Source of the DNA: Xanthoparmelia taractica
Taxonomy: Eukaryota; Ascomycota; Lecanoromycetes; Lecanorales; Parmeliaceae
Direction of reading: 5' to 3'
Assembly: GCA_033085395.1 (NCBI GenBank)
Contig: JANQBS010000550.1
Location: forward strand, 1-14,743
Length of the DNA stretch: 14,743 nt
A program made the translations under genes and the position numbers. The notes beneath the pieces were generated by a model. The model did not search any database. It had not been told where the DNA came from and saw nothing but the letters and a program-made list of their open reading frames with translations. Each line of letters starts with the position of its first letter. Within the stretch, counting starts at the first letter, position 1. Below are positions 1-9,260 of this stretch, one piece after another.

Positions 1-119
1 GGCCTGCTAACGACCTAGCTGGGCCTACTGACTGCTGACCTTAGCGTTGGGACGGCCCAATCATCTATCTACAGTACGGCTTGGTCCCGATGTGTATGCC
101 TTCATGAATGAGAACACTA
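1..119 (+). repeat. Terminal repeat (B2 end) of a YR retroelement that continues left of the window
   Basis: Bases 1-119 align without gaps to the reverse complement of 11801-11919. I count about 12 differences by eye; ten are transitions where this copy has G or C and the right copy has A or T. The outer end reads ...GAACACTA at 112-119, and NLR coding sequence starts immediately after it. Since 11801-11958 is the distal terminal repeat of a tyrosine-recombinase retroelement, this is inferred to be the 3' end of a second, plus-strand copy whose body lies off the left edge. It shows little RIP-like damage, so that copy may be younger or better preserved. The window edge cuts the repeat; its full length should be near 158 bases. 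Confidence 0.8.
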
Positions 120-291
120 ATTATTGAAATGTTTGCCAGAATTGGCGATGTCATACCACGCTTTAGAACTTATGAGAGACTCTTTTCAAATCACGAGCGT
201 CTGGTTGACGCGCTTTCGATGGCCTATTTAGACATCATCACGTTCTGCACCAATGCAAAAGCGGTATTCAGACGCGGACAGCGGGCATCGA

Positions 292-439
292 GTAGGTCAT
301 CTAAAGCAAATGAAAGTTCCGCTCTTTTGGCGTAGTTGCTTTACTCTCATATACGTTAATTTTGTTCTAATTCGACATGTGAAGGAGTCTTGTACGCATC
401 TAACCTGCAGAGAATAGCAGCTGATTCACAGTGCTATAG
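292..439 (+). other. Candidate intron 1 of the NLR pseudogene
   Basis: The donor GTAGGT is at 292 and the acceptor GCTATAG ends at 439, with a CTGAT branch-like motif at 421-425. This pairing joins FRRGQRAS to the ATLKMTFKLLWKPF region in frame and avoids an in-frame TAG at 415-417. At 148 bases it is about three times longer than the other introns. A second acceptor, CTAACCTGCAG ending at 410, looks better as a splice site but would bring in that TAG. Confidence 0.5.
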
Positions 440-859
440 AAGCAACCTTAAAGATGACATTCAAGCTGTTGTGGAAACCTTTTGATCAACAATTTGGCCA
501 GCAGCTCAATGATTTTCGTCAGCATCAGAAGAGCGTCGAGAAAGAAGCTGGGTTGGCCCACATGATAGAATCCGCTGATGCCAGAGCCGTGGTGCTTGCA
601 GATCAAAAGCAGCTTGAGAAGCGACGGCGAGGTCAGACCCCGTGCTCCCATACTTGGAGAAAACAGAGCGCTAAAGTGATATCAGAAGACAATCGGCTAC
701 GAATTTTTGCCATGCTTCAAGCTGTCAACTACGAAGCGAAACATAGAAAGCTCCAAAATCTGCGTCTCGCTGGCACGGGCGACTGGCTCTTCCAGCATGC
801 CACATATGTTGAATGGAAATCATCCGGCAGCTCTGCATTTCTTTGTTGCCGCGGTACAC

Positions 860-910
860 GTAGGTCCCATCCACTGTTCCATCACGGGGCTATGCTTACC
901 TTGACTTAAG
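860..910 (+). other. Intron 2 of the NLR pseudogene (just before the Walker A exon)
   Basis: This 51-base intron runs from GTAGGT to TTAAG, with CTTAC near 894 as a possible branch site. Removing it turns FLCCRGT plus a phase-1 base into FLCCRGTPGCGKS, the expected P-loop. Reading straight through gives a stop before the P-loop. Confidence 0.8.
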
Positions 911-935
911 CCGGCTGCGGCAAAAGCGTCCTTGC

Positions 936-985
936 GTACGAGACCTGGTATCCGAAGTCTCATACATGTGCTAAAATGGAGATAG
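936..985 (+). other. Intron 3 of the NLR pseudogene (just after the Walker A exon)
   Basis: This 50-base intron runs from GTACGA to GATAG, with a CTAAA branch-like site near 971. Splicing joins GCGKSVL to ASNLVDRLSS in frame. The 25-base exon 911-935 between introns 2 and 3 carries the Walker A core. Confidence 0.8.
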
Positions 986-1573
986 ATCAAATCTAGTTGA
1001 TCGTTTGAGTAGCTCCGCCTCCACCCCGGCGGCTTCGACTTTTGATATCATCTACTACTATTGTGACTATGCAGATCAGAGAACCCTCCACCTTGACCGT
1101 GTCCTAGCCAGCTTACTAAAGCAGCTTTTTCTCAACTACCAGATTCCAGAACACATTGAGACCCAGCTCCTCCAAGCCTATGCTGGAGGAACTAGATCAC
1201 CCGCCGAGAACACTTTGAGTGACATCTTTTACTCGGTCGTTGCATTGCGTCCCGGGCTTCACGTGGTTTTTGACGGACTTGATGAATGTGAAAAGCCAGT
1301 ATAGAAGGCAATGCTGCAAATTCTCGAGCGTTCAGGAGCCATAGGACAGTGTAATGTCAAAGTCTTCATAACTTGTGTGGAAGAGGGCTCTGTTGCACAT
1401 CAACTCGCAAGTCATGCATGCGTTCAGCTCTCTCCCGCGGCCACAATTGAAGACATCGGGTCCTATGTTACATCATCAGTCAGATCAAAAATCGAGGGTG
1501 GAGATTTAAAAATTCGCAACCCTAAGTTAGAACAAGATATCATCACCGAGCTACTTTCAAGGGCGAACGGGAT

Positions 1574-1620
1574 GTAAGTCGCTCTTTTCTTGGTTTCAAG
1601 GCTTCAAGCTGACTTGCAAG
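1574..1620 (+). other. Intron 4 of the NLR pseudogene
   Basis: This 47-base intron has a consensus GTAAGT donor, a CTGAC branch site at about 1609 and a GCAAG acceptor. It joins LLSRANG-M to FLWVFFQLNDLCE, the usual sequence at the end of this NTPase family's core, and keeps the frame of the winged-helix and ankyrin region. Confidence 0.92.
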
Positions 1621-3845
1621 GTTTCTTTGGGTCTTCTTCCAACTGAACGATCTTTGTGAATCGTCCTCCGATGCGATGATTCGAGAAACACTGGACAACT
1701 TGCCTGACGGACTCGGTGAAACTTATAGGAGGATCTTGATCAGTATCAGTAGAAGCCCCTTGAAAGCTAGACTGGCTCGAAAGGTACTCAAATGGGCCAC
1801 TATCGCGAAACGTCCCCTTCACGTTGAAGAACTTAAAGAGGCCGTGGCATTCGGCCCAGACGATAGAAGTTGGGAAGAGGATAAGATTCCACATGAAGAT
1901 CTCATGTTCGAGTCTTGTAGGGGCTTGATCATCAAAGATCAAGATGATGGGACTGTACACTTCGCACATCATACGGTCCGACAGTACCTTACTGGGGGAC
2001 TCTCAACCAAAGTTGACCCTGTTTTTGAGGTTGCAATATGGAATGCAGAGTCTCTCGCTGGACGAACGTGTTTTGCGTATCTTTCCTTCTCCGATTTCGA
2101 AACCCAGCTCGCGTCAGCCGCGCCCATGGCCACTCTCAAACAAGAAGCTATACTGGAATCCGGCGGACCTCTGTGGATTCCGAGTGTTCTTGGTATCCGA
2201 AAACCCATGGTCAATATACCTTACAGACTGCTTCGAGGCAATTCAGCCGTACAACCATCAGAATCTAGCTACTGGAAGCTCCTAAGACCGCAGCCTGAAC
2301 CGAGATATACTCCCTCTACAGATCTCAAAGACAAGTATCGATTACTTTGCTACGCCATAGAACACTGGGAGCCACACACGAGGCTTCTGAGTCTCTCGAA
2401 AGAAACCCTCTTCGTTCGCCGCCTTGAGAACTTAGCTAAGCACAAGACATTAGCTTTCGATTTCCGTCCGTGGGGTTCTAATGAACATTTTGGTCCATAT
2501 GGCTGTGTAGGATGTCCAAACCCGAGTTTCGAAAAATTGGCCGCTAAGGATCTACCACATATATCTATGATCCACTACGCAGCTAAAACGGGTAATCTCT
2601 TGCTCTTAACATCTCATGATTCCACTGAAGTGAAGATCAGAGACTACATCCACCATGAGAGATACCACCAGGAAACGTTAATGATCGCTTGTCGCCACAA
2701 CAGACTTGAAGTAGTGGAATATCTCATACGGCAAGCAGAATATGATATTTCCGACGGAAGGGCCATAAATGCAGCTGCAGCTGCAGGGCATGCAGAGGTG
2801 TTGCAATGTCTGCTTAGGCTTGGCCGGTACCCAGTCAGGCAGTATGGCGACGTCCTGTTACTCTCAGCCGCCAAAAGCGGACATGAAGCAGTCATTGAGG
2901 TACTAGCCGAAGCCGGAGCCCATTTTAGCGACTACGATGAGGGGACCATGCGGAAAATCATTGAGTCCGCGGCCATAAATGGCCACGATGCTGTAATTCG
3001 GACCTTGAGTTGCTCGAGAGTCCAGGTTTTATTAGCCCGGACAGATACGATCGCACTCCAACTAGCTGCAGGAAACGGTCACGTTGCAGCAACCCGAGCC
3101 TTACTTGAATCTGGTGTCCCGGTCGACAAGCGCAATCCGAGAGGTCAAACTGCCTTACACGTAGCAGCGGAGCCAGGGCATAGCGCTGTAGCTGAAACAC
3201 TGTTTGAGCACGGTGCTGATCCCTTCCTCGTTGCAAACCACGAAACTCCAATCCATCTAGCGGCGAAAGCTGGTCACATCAATGTCTTAGAGTTCTTTAA
3301 TAGAAGGGCTGGTCTTACCAACTTCGACTCGACCAGAGACTTGTCACTGTACGATCCAAGAAGAACTGCTCTTCACTCAGCGGCAGCTGGATGTCACGGC
3401 TATGTAATATTTGTGATACGCTGGCTGGTGAAGAATGGAGCAGACGTCAATTCAATCGACCACAAAAATGATACGCCTCTCGATGTCGCTATAAGGCAGG
3501 GAAATGAGACTGCAGTGCGTGAACTTCTAGAGCTAGGGGCGACAGTCGTCGGGGAATAGCCGCACACAAATACACCTTATCATGTGCTGCCAAAGGTCTG
3601 AATTTGTTCACATTCTACGAATGGTCCTCGAAAATGGTGAAAGAGATCGACAAGTGTCTTATCAGACTAAACGCCAATTGATCATCGCGGCCCTGCCTTC
3701 CGCCCGTGCGGTAGGAAGCGATGAAGCCGCAAAGCTGCTGGAGCAGGCGTTGGATCGGCTTTCTATCGGCTTTCTGAATGTTACCTTAGAACAAGATGCT
3801 CAATCCCCAGAGTGGCTAGGACTGATAGATATCAACACGGAATAA

Positions 3846-4721
3846 GTTGCTTAAGCCACAAGTAGCAGTCATTCTCGTCACAGAACCGCTTACTATCGAA
3901 AGGTTCATTCCCCACATGTCAGAAATCATACCTACGGCATTTTCACATTTCAATGCTCTATTCTTAGCGTCTCGCTCAACCTAGAAATGCATAGTGCCAG
4001 AATGCCACCTCAATCTCACCTGATGGATGGTCTGGGGCAACCTGCCGACCACGAAGTGAATTATCCACGGACAGATTACCGGAACAACAGTCAGCCGATA
4101 CACGGCTATAGTTTATTTTTAGTATAGAGCGGATAATGATTGACAACCAAGTCTTCAAAATCTGCAACTTACCAGAGAAACAAAGCCCACCGCTCTACCA
4201 TTACAGTGTCTAGGGTCGCTCCACAAATATCAACCACAGCACCAGCCATAATGAGTACATCCTGCCTCAAATTACTACCCTCCGGAGCCACAATCACCAC
4301 CAGGAAGTGCCTACCTACACTTGGCACGATAACAAGCCAAAAGGGCACGAAGTCGTGACGAATGCACTTAAAATACGATAAGTATAAAGTAGCTCTTTAT
4401 GAGAGTGTCCGTATCCTTCGAACCCGAATCAAAATTTTCTCTTCAGATCTTGCTCTACCCAGTCAATCTTCTGATATAGTCTGCCCAATTGGTCCGGCCC
4501 TTAATCTATACCGCTGTCCCTATCATGTACCCAAGATCATGGTCTAATATGTCATGAATAGATAGCAAGCGAGGTACAAACAGCGAATGCTCAAGCGCCC
4601 ACCCCGTCGCTGAAAACCAAATTCCCCTTTCCAAATCTATCACGTTCTCGCTGCGGGTAAACAACACACCTAATATTCCTCCATCTGATTCTGCCAATGA
4701 GTGGTCATCCGGCTCGTCTCT
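3846..4721. other. Gene-poor interval, nothing convincing
   Basis: About 880 bases between the NLR pseudogene and the 3' end of the minus-strand gene. Short plus-strand readings at 4002-4127 and 4136-4361 are rich in N, H, P and Y but have stops or frame breaks, and other frames are equally open. No tRNA or repeat was recognised. The right part probably includes the 3' untranslated region of the minus-strand gene. Confidence 0.5.
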
Positions 4722-6614
4722 TCACCAGAAGTAACGCCACAGGTTCCGGTGGAGCATGGGATTCGCAGGCTTACTAGGCGCGGGCCCACGAAGAGGAAGC
4801 GGACGATGATCCCCGTCCATCTGAACATCACGATCAACAAGCGCCGCCCAATCCGGGTGTCTGACGATCGGCGATGGCGGCGGAGGCAAAGCGCGGCCCT
4901 CGAGTCTGGCCAACGCTAGATCAAAATGTGCCTGCCGGCCCGAATCTGCCACTGGAGTTCCCGTTTCAGGAAGCGAATAGAGCGATTTATCGATCGGACT
5001 TCCAATTGCTTGCTCGTTGCGTCGGCGAGCCACTCCATCGATTTTAGGTGGCTTAGGCATACTGCTGTTACCGCGATCCTCCAACAGCTCCGGCCGCTCC
5101 GATTTGATGTATACCCTCCTTGAATCTGGGTCAGCTGCGCCTCTGGATCCAGTTGAAGGTGCTGTGGTCGGTACAGCGGTACCTGTTCGACCGTGTGTCG
5201 CTTTTGCTTCCTTGGCAAAGCTGTTGAACTGCAGGTATCCAGGACGTCTTAGATTGGAGATATCTTTCAGCGCCTTGGAACGTATAGCTAGTTTCCCAGT
5301 ATCTTTGGACACAGATCGGCCATTCAAGGAGTCTTGAAAGACACCGAATGCCCTGCTGGTGCTACTAGGCGCCTTTGATTCACGCGCTTTAGGTGAAGGC
5401 AGATCACCAGGCTCGGAGATGAACGCCCGATCTTCAACCTGCGAATTTTCTAAATATTCAGGTTGAAATGTTGACTTTGGCAGTTGAGCATAGGTCTCTA
5501 GATATATACGCTCACAAGACTTCTCAAAAAGTGGCGAAGAAGTATCCTGCTCACTGCCATTGCTATAAACCGACGGCATCGACATTCGAAACGGCTTATT
5601 AAAGTCCAGCGGAATGGGAGAAGCATTTCGGTGCAGGCATCGGCCTTGAAGTGCGCGGGTCTCCATGCGTGGATCACGAAATGGCTGCCTGACGACAGTA
5701 TTCGCTTCTTCTGGTTTCGCATGCGCCAGCGCAAAACGTACATTCGCAGCTGCGACCGCCCTCTCCCACGCATTAGATGAAGATATTTCTGAATCCGTTG
5801 AAGCCCATGAATTAGTTGAACCAGCGTAGCGCAGTGAATACGGGCTTCTAACGCGACGGACACCATTACCAAATTCGATGATTCTCCCGAAATTATCAGG
5901 TGATGCAGCGATTTGTGGCTCAAGCTCCTCTTCCTCATCTTGATCGATCACTTCGTGATCCGTGAAGATCTCTACTTCACCCGTCTCGGCATCGGGTGCG
6001 AAGTGAATAGGACGGCGATCATCGATGGCGGCGATCAGTTTGTCAATTTTCCTATTCATTCGCTCGTTGTCTTCATTCGAGAGAAGATTGGGACCTGAGT
6101 CTGATCCGTTGGTAAGAGCGGCTAGGCCATCACGGGTTGGCGACTGATGATCAGGGTCGCCAGCGTTGTGGTGACTCTTGACATCATGCACATCTTGATT
6201 CCTGTCCTTACTCTGAGTGCGATGCGAGTTCTGTCTTACGAGGCTTGTTGGCTCGAGCAAAGTACCCTCTACCGGTTCCGTGTCACCTGTCATCGCGGCC
6301 TCCACATCCGGATCGCTTGGCGCTCTACGAGAGCCAACAAGCTTCCTTACCGAACCATAGCATCTCCGAAGCCAAATCGAGCCTATGCCGGTCTTTTGGT
6401 GAGAAGGCATGCTACGTCCATATCAGCACCTGAGTTAGGGAGACCAACGACGAGGCATACAAAAGGTCACATACCTCAGCTCACCCTCCGGGTCGACTGC
6501 CTCATTTTGTCGACGCCAAGTGCTTGCACGCTCCACCATCTCAGCAACATCTGTCCGGTAGATCGGCAGTAAAGACGGCGCTGAAACATCAACCCTCTCA
6601 GAAGCTCCTGGCAT
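4722..6614 (-). CDS. Hypothetical, largely disordered protein (two exons, about 609 residues)
   Basis: I do not recognise a named family. The proposed transcript has exon 1 at 6614-6475 and exon 2 at 6411-4722. Exon 1 codes for 46 residues starting MPGASERVDV and includes YRTDVAEMVERASTWRRQNE, which looks like a helix and may be a conserved head. Exon 2 alone opens with an ATG at 6410, but a good intron joins exon 1 in frame, so 6614 is preferred; it is the first in-frame ATG after a stop at 6716 and has A at -3. The rest is low in hydrophobic segments: a basic stretch at about residues 60-76, a short charged helix at 162-182, an acidic run DQDEEEELEP at about 203-212, many S/P/R-rich stretches, a proline run LPPPPSP near the end, and an aromatic tail HRNLWRYFW. 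No signal peptide or membrane segment is seen. Function is unknown; a scaffold or nuclear role would be a guess. Confidence 0.85.
6412..6474 (-). other. Intron of the disordered-protein gene
   Basis: On the minus strand this 63-base intron starts with the consensus donor GTATGT at 6474, contains CTAAC and CTGAT branch-like motifs, and ends in ACGTAG at 6412. The earlier CTCAG acceptor would lead at once into a TGA. Splicing gives ...EGEL-S-MPSHQKT in frame (phase 2). Confidence 0.85.
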
Positions 6615-6734
6615 GCTCACGGATGGTTCCAGTAGGACAACCACGACCAAGCAGCTAGCCTTAGATGACCGAGCAATATGGAAATGACTGATAAAATAGA
6701 AGAGAAGAACATGCTACATATAACCAACTTCCTG

Positions 6735-6741
6735 CTATATA
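6735..6741 (-). promoter_or_regulatory. Possible TATA-like element upstream of the disordered-protein gene
   Basis: TATATAG reads on the minus strand about 120 bases upstream of the ATG at 6614. It is the only obvious TATA-like motif in the near upstream region. TATA boxes are weakly diagnostic in filamentous fungi. Confidence 0.25.
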
Positions 6742-8903
6742 TCCTCATCACCTTCAACTCATAAATGACACCTTTCCGACCGAACGACGTGTCATCGGTC
6801 TTCTTGATAACATATTCAGCACAGCGTCTTCTTCAAATGGCCTGCTTCAAATATTATCACAAGTCAGTGTTGTTGTTTGTCAGGACGCTGTGTCAAGTGT
6901 GTAGAGAATGTTGAAAGGATACCTTTTCATCTCATCTGAATGGAGGTATGCTATCTACGCTTCTATATGGGGAGCGGAGAGCTTCCTACAGGCTAGCATG
7001 GTAAGTAGAGTTGCTCTACCAAAAGTCCTATACATGCAATATCCGCCAACCTAGCCTCTGTGAATAGAAAGTACTGCGCTACTGGCGTTTGGTTGCTGGA
7101 CACTCGAAGCCTCTCATCTGAGAAGTGAAAATAGCACACGACCTGGCGAGATCGTTATGATCAGTACGTTCATTTTCCGTGCACAAGAAGCACCACCTCC
7201 CCAAACCATCCCTACTCCTTATTGGCGATCCGTGTATAAGACTATATTCAGTATTAATAAGATATTATTGTTAAATCTCGCGTTACCATTCCCTTTTCGC
7301 TTGCCCTGCCAAGAGCCCAAATACGGCGACAACCTTGACCATTTTGAAATCCAGTATTCTCTGCCTGCATGCAATCAAGGATCACGAACGAGTACAGTAA
7401 GTTCTGAAGCAACCCGAAGATCATATTGTATGGTCTAGTGCAAAACGAAACGAAACGAAAGCCCCCCCAGCTCAAATTATTTCCATGGCACAAACCCCTA
7501 AGCAACAGAAACAATGACTTCTCGCACCCTGGCTTAATGGCCTAGCCACACACACACTTCAGCGCCCCAACCAACGCCCTGACGAACGAAACTTCCACAA
7601 AGCCATTCCAAATATCCCACCGCTCCTCTCAGGACCCATTCTCTTCCCTTTCTACACCTCTAACACTAATCTCCGCGGAAACCGAGGCCAACCGCTCTAA
7701 ATTCCACCACGGCAAAGAGTAGAGAACCTGGGTGAGGCTCAAGGAAGGGCTGCCGAGCTTAGTGATCCTTGTCTGAGAAAAGAAGTAACAGCACAAAGAA
7801 ATTACTACAAGGAAATGTATATTTGTGGTACAATACGCTGATGACCTTTAAGGCTAGAGGGGTTGGAAGGGAGCCGAGCGGGAGCAGTGTGGAATTCGAG
7901 AGCGAACAGGCGAGCCACGGCGGAGATAAGGTACCAGAAATAGTTACTCTGGCAGGGGTTGTAGAGCTGTATTGACCTTATATGGCAGTAATAAGCCTTG
8001 GATGAATGCATGGAAGGTGAAAAAGGGGCGGAGGGGTAATGAAGGGCCGTTGAAAGGTGTTGAGCGGTATCAAGTGAAAGATTTGTTGAATTGAGTTTTG
8101 GGGACTATGCTTTGGTGTGTGGATTTTCTGTTTACTCATTTTGTCGTAGCATAGCACTCGTGAAGGTACGAGGTTGCAGAATCGTACTATTTCTGAGAGT
8201 CAGCCCTGAAGACTCAACAAAGACTGAATCTGACTTCTGGCGGCAGGAATGTACCCAAAGATGGGATAGTACTCTGTCGATGTCCGTAAACAGCCAGAAC
8301 CTCGTTTAAACATCTATAGCACATTCAGGAAGTGAGGAAAATGCATGGCTGCGCTATAGGTGACGTGCAATGAACAGAATTCACTGACTCTCAATCCATA
8401 ACGGCCAGTGTGAATATCCAGTAGCCTCAACGTTCCACTTTGGTCTTGGCATGGGTATAAATCCACCGTACTTTTGCACGAAACTTCAACTCCCCTAGTT
8501 ACATACATATATATTTGACAAAACGCTCCACAATCCCCTCCGCTCAAGCCCCCATTCTCACCATAAGATATATTTAGCAGCTTCTATCCCATTCATATTT
8601 TAGCACGAATCCAGGCACAGCCAAAGTCTAGAAACAGTACTGCAACTCGCACAGTTCCGGGACAGACCTCGAGTGACTTGATTCTACCATGGCTAAAGTA
8701 AATGAACAAGCTATCAGGGAGTGTTGAAAGGTAAATCAAGAAGCGTGTAGCCCTCGAGGGTAGCCTCACCGGCCGCAGCTATATATATACTACAAACTGT
8801 GGATAGAAGTAATTATTCCTCACAGCAGACCAAACAACCAAGTCACTGAATTTTGAAACGGAATTGATCCAGATGGTGAGGATGTTGAAGGGGTTGCACC
8901 TCA
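6742..8903. other. Long interval without a recognisable gene
   Basis: About 2.1 kb. Reading frames here are short, start at chance ATGs and match no family I know. There is a small (CGAAA)n run at 7443-7460, a pyrimidine-rich stretch at about 7540-7690, and AT dinucleotide runs near 8505-8515 and 8783-8792. No tRNA, rRNA or terminal repeat was seen. Confidence 0.45.
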
Positions 8904-9260
8904 GTGAAGCCGTGGAAAAGCACACTCTTCGTCAATCGGACTACGAGACCCATTGATAGTGTGCATGTGGGCGATATTCAGCTCTATGGACCGGAAGGAT
9001 CAAAATTCATAGCGGAGCTCAAGCCGGAACTCCACAAGCGGTTCGCAAGGAGTGATCTCGGCCCTTGCGCATAATAATTCGGGATGGAAATGGAAAGTAT
9101 TTCAAAGAAGGTTGACTTAATTTACGGCTACATTGCGAAGCCATGCAAGACTTTCAAGCACAGAACTCACACGTTGGCTTACTTCTCCTGTTAAGAAGTC
9201 AGACGTCGATACCCCTTACGATGAAGTCAGACGTCAACACACCTACGAAGAAACAAAAGC
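8904..9260 (+). pseudogene. Relic of a Ty1/copia retrotransposon reverse transcriptase
   Basis: In the frame from 8904 the translation passes STLFVNRTTRP, then VHVGDIQLYGPEGSKFI at 8961-9011, then LKPELHKRF and SDLGPCA. This is the copia pattern around the catalytic V-Y-V-D-D-I box, with Y to H and D to G changes at the active site. The next two codons, where Y-Y of YYLGMEVE is expected, are both TAA (9072-9077), followed by FGMEME. Around 9110-9170 GYIAK continues in one frame and AMQDFQAQNSHV in another, so a frameshift lies between. A KSDVDTPYDE stretch near 9197-9225 fits the loop after RT. The rest of the polyprotein and any LTRs are not visible. Changes include transversions and indels, so this looks like old decay and not RIP alone. 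Confidence 0.75.
9196..9234 (+). repeat. Short tandem direct repeat inside the copia relic
   Basis: GAAGTCAGACGTC occurs twice, at about 9196-9208 and 9222-9234. Similar bases follow each copy (GATACC and AACACACC). It may be a small tandem duplication that arose during decay. Confidence 0.7.

Larger units (their letters stand above)
120..3845 (+). pseudogene. NLR-like STAND protein pseudogene (helical N-terminus, NPHP3_N/NACHT-type NTPase, winged helix, ankyrin repeats)
   Basis: Fungal NLR-like proteins are thought to act as intracellular sensors in self/non-self recognition. Coding pieces are 120-291, 440-859, 911-935, 986-1573 and 1621-3559, joined by four candidate introns. Seen in order: a helical N-terminal region with the WKPFDQQFG and EKEAGLAHMI motifs (DUF7708-like, from memory); WLFQ and FLCCRG leading into Walker A GTPGCGKS; the CDYADQRTLHLDRVLASLLKQL region (about 1063-1130); Walker B VVFDGLDEC near 1265-1290; a winged helix at about 1676-2000; and about ten ankyrin units from 2570 to 3550. 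Breaks: the 5' end is replaced at base 119 by a mobile-element terminus; TAG at 1302-1304 falls between KPV and KAM where the frame otherwise continues; TAG at 3557-3559 is followed by an ankyrin-like relic (NTPYHV) and a frameshift near 3590-3600, after which matching sequence runs to 3845. The part after the first stop (1305-3559, spliced) is intact, so a shorter product is possible. Family identity is firm; domain names are from memory. Confidence 0.88.

Noticed and set aside
1604..2895. Several minus- and plus-strand frames within the NLR region
   Set aside because: They are shadows of the winged-helix and ankyrin coding frame, which matches family motifs.
4002..4361. Possible N/H/P/Y-rich small protein on the plus strand
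   Set aside because: Needs a frame change and passes an in-frame TAG near 4211; other frames are open too and nothing resembles a known domain.
4410..4440. tRNA B-box-like GGGTTCGAAGG on the minus strand
   Set aside because: No T-arm pairing, A box or acceptor stem could be found around it.
7157..7514. Opposing open frames of 93 and 86 codons
   Set aside because: They overlap each other, have no recognisable motif and lie in ordinary non-coding sequence.
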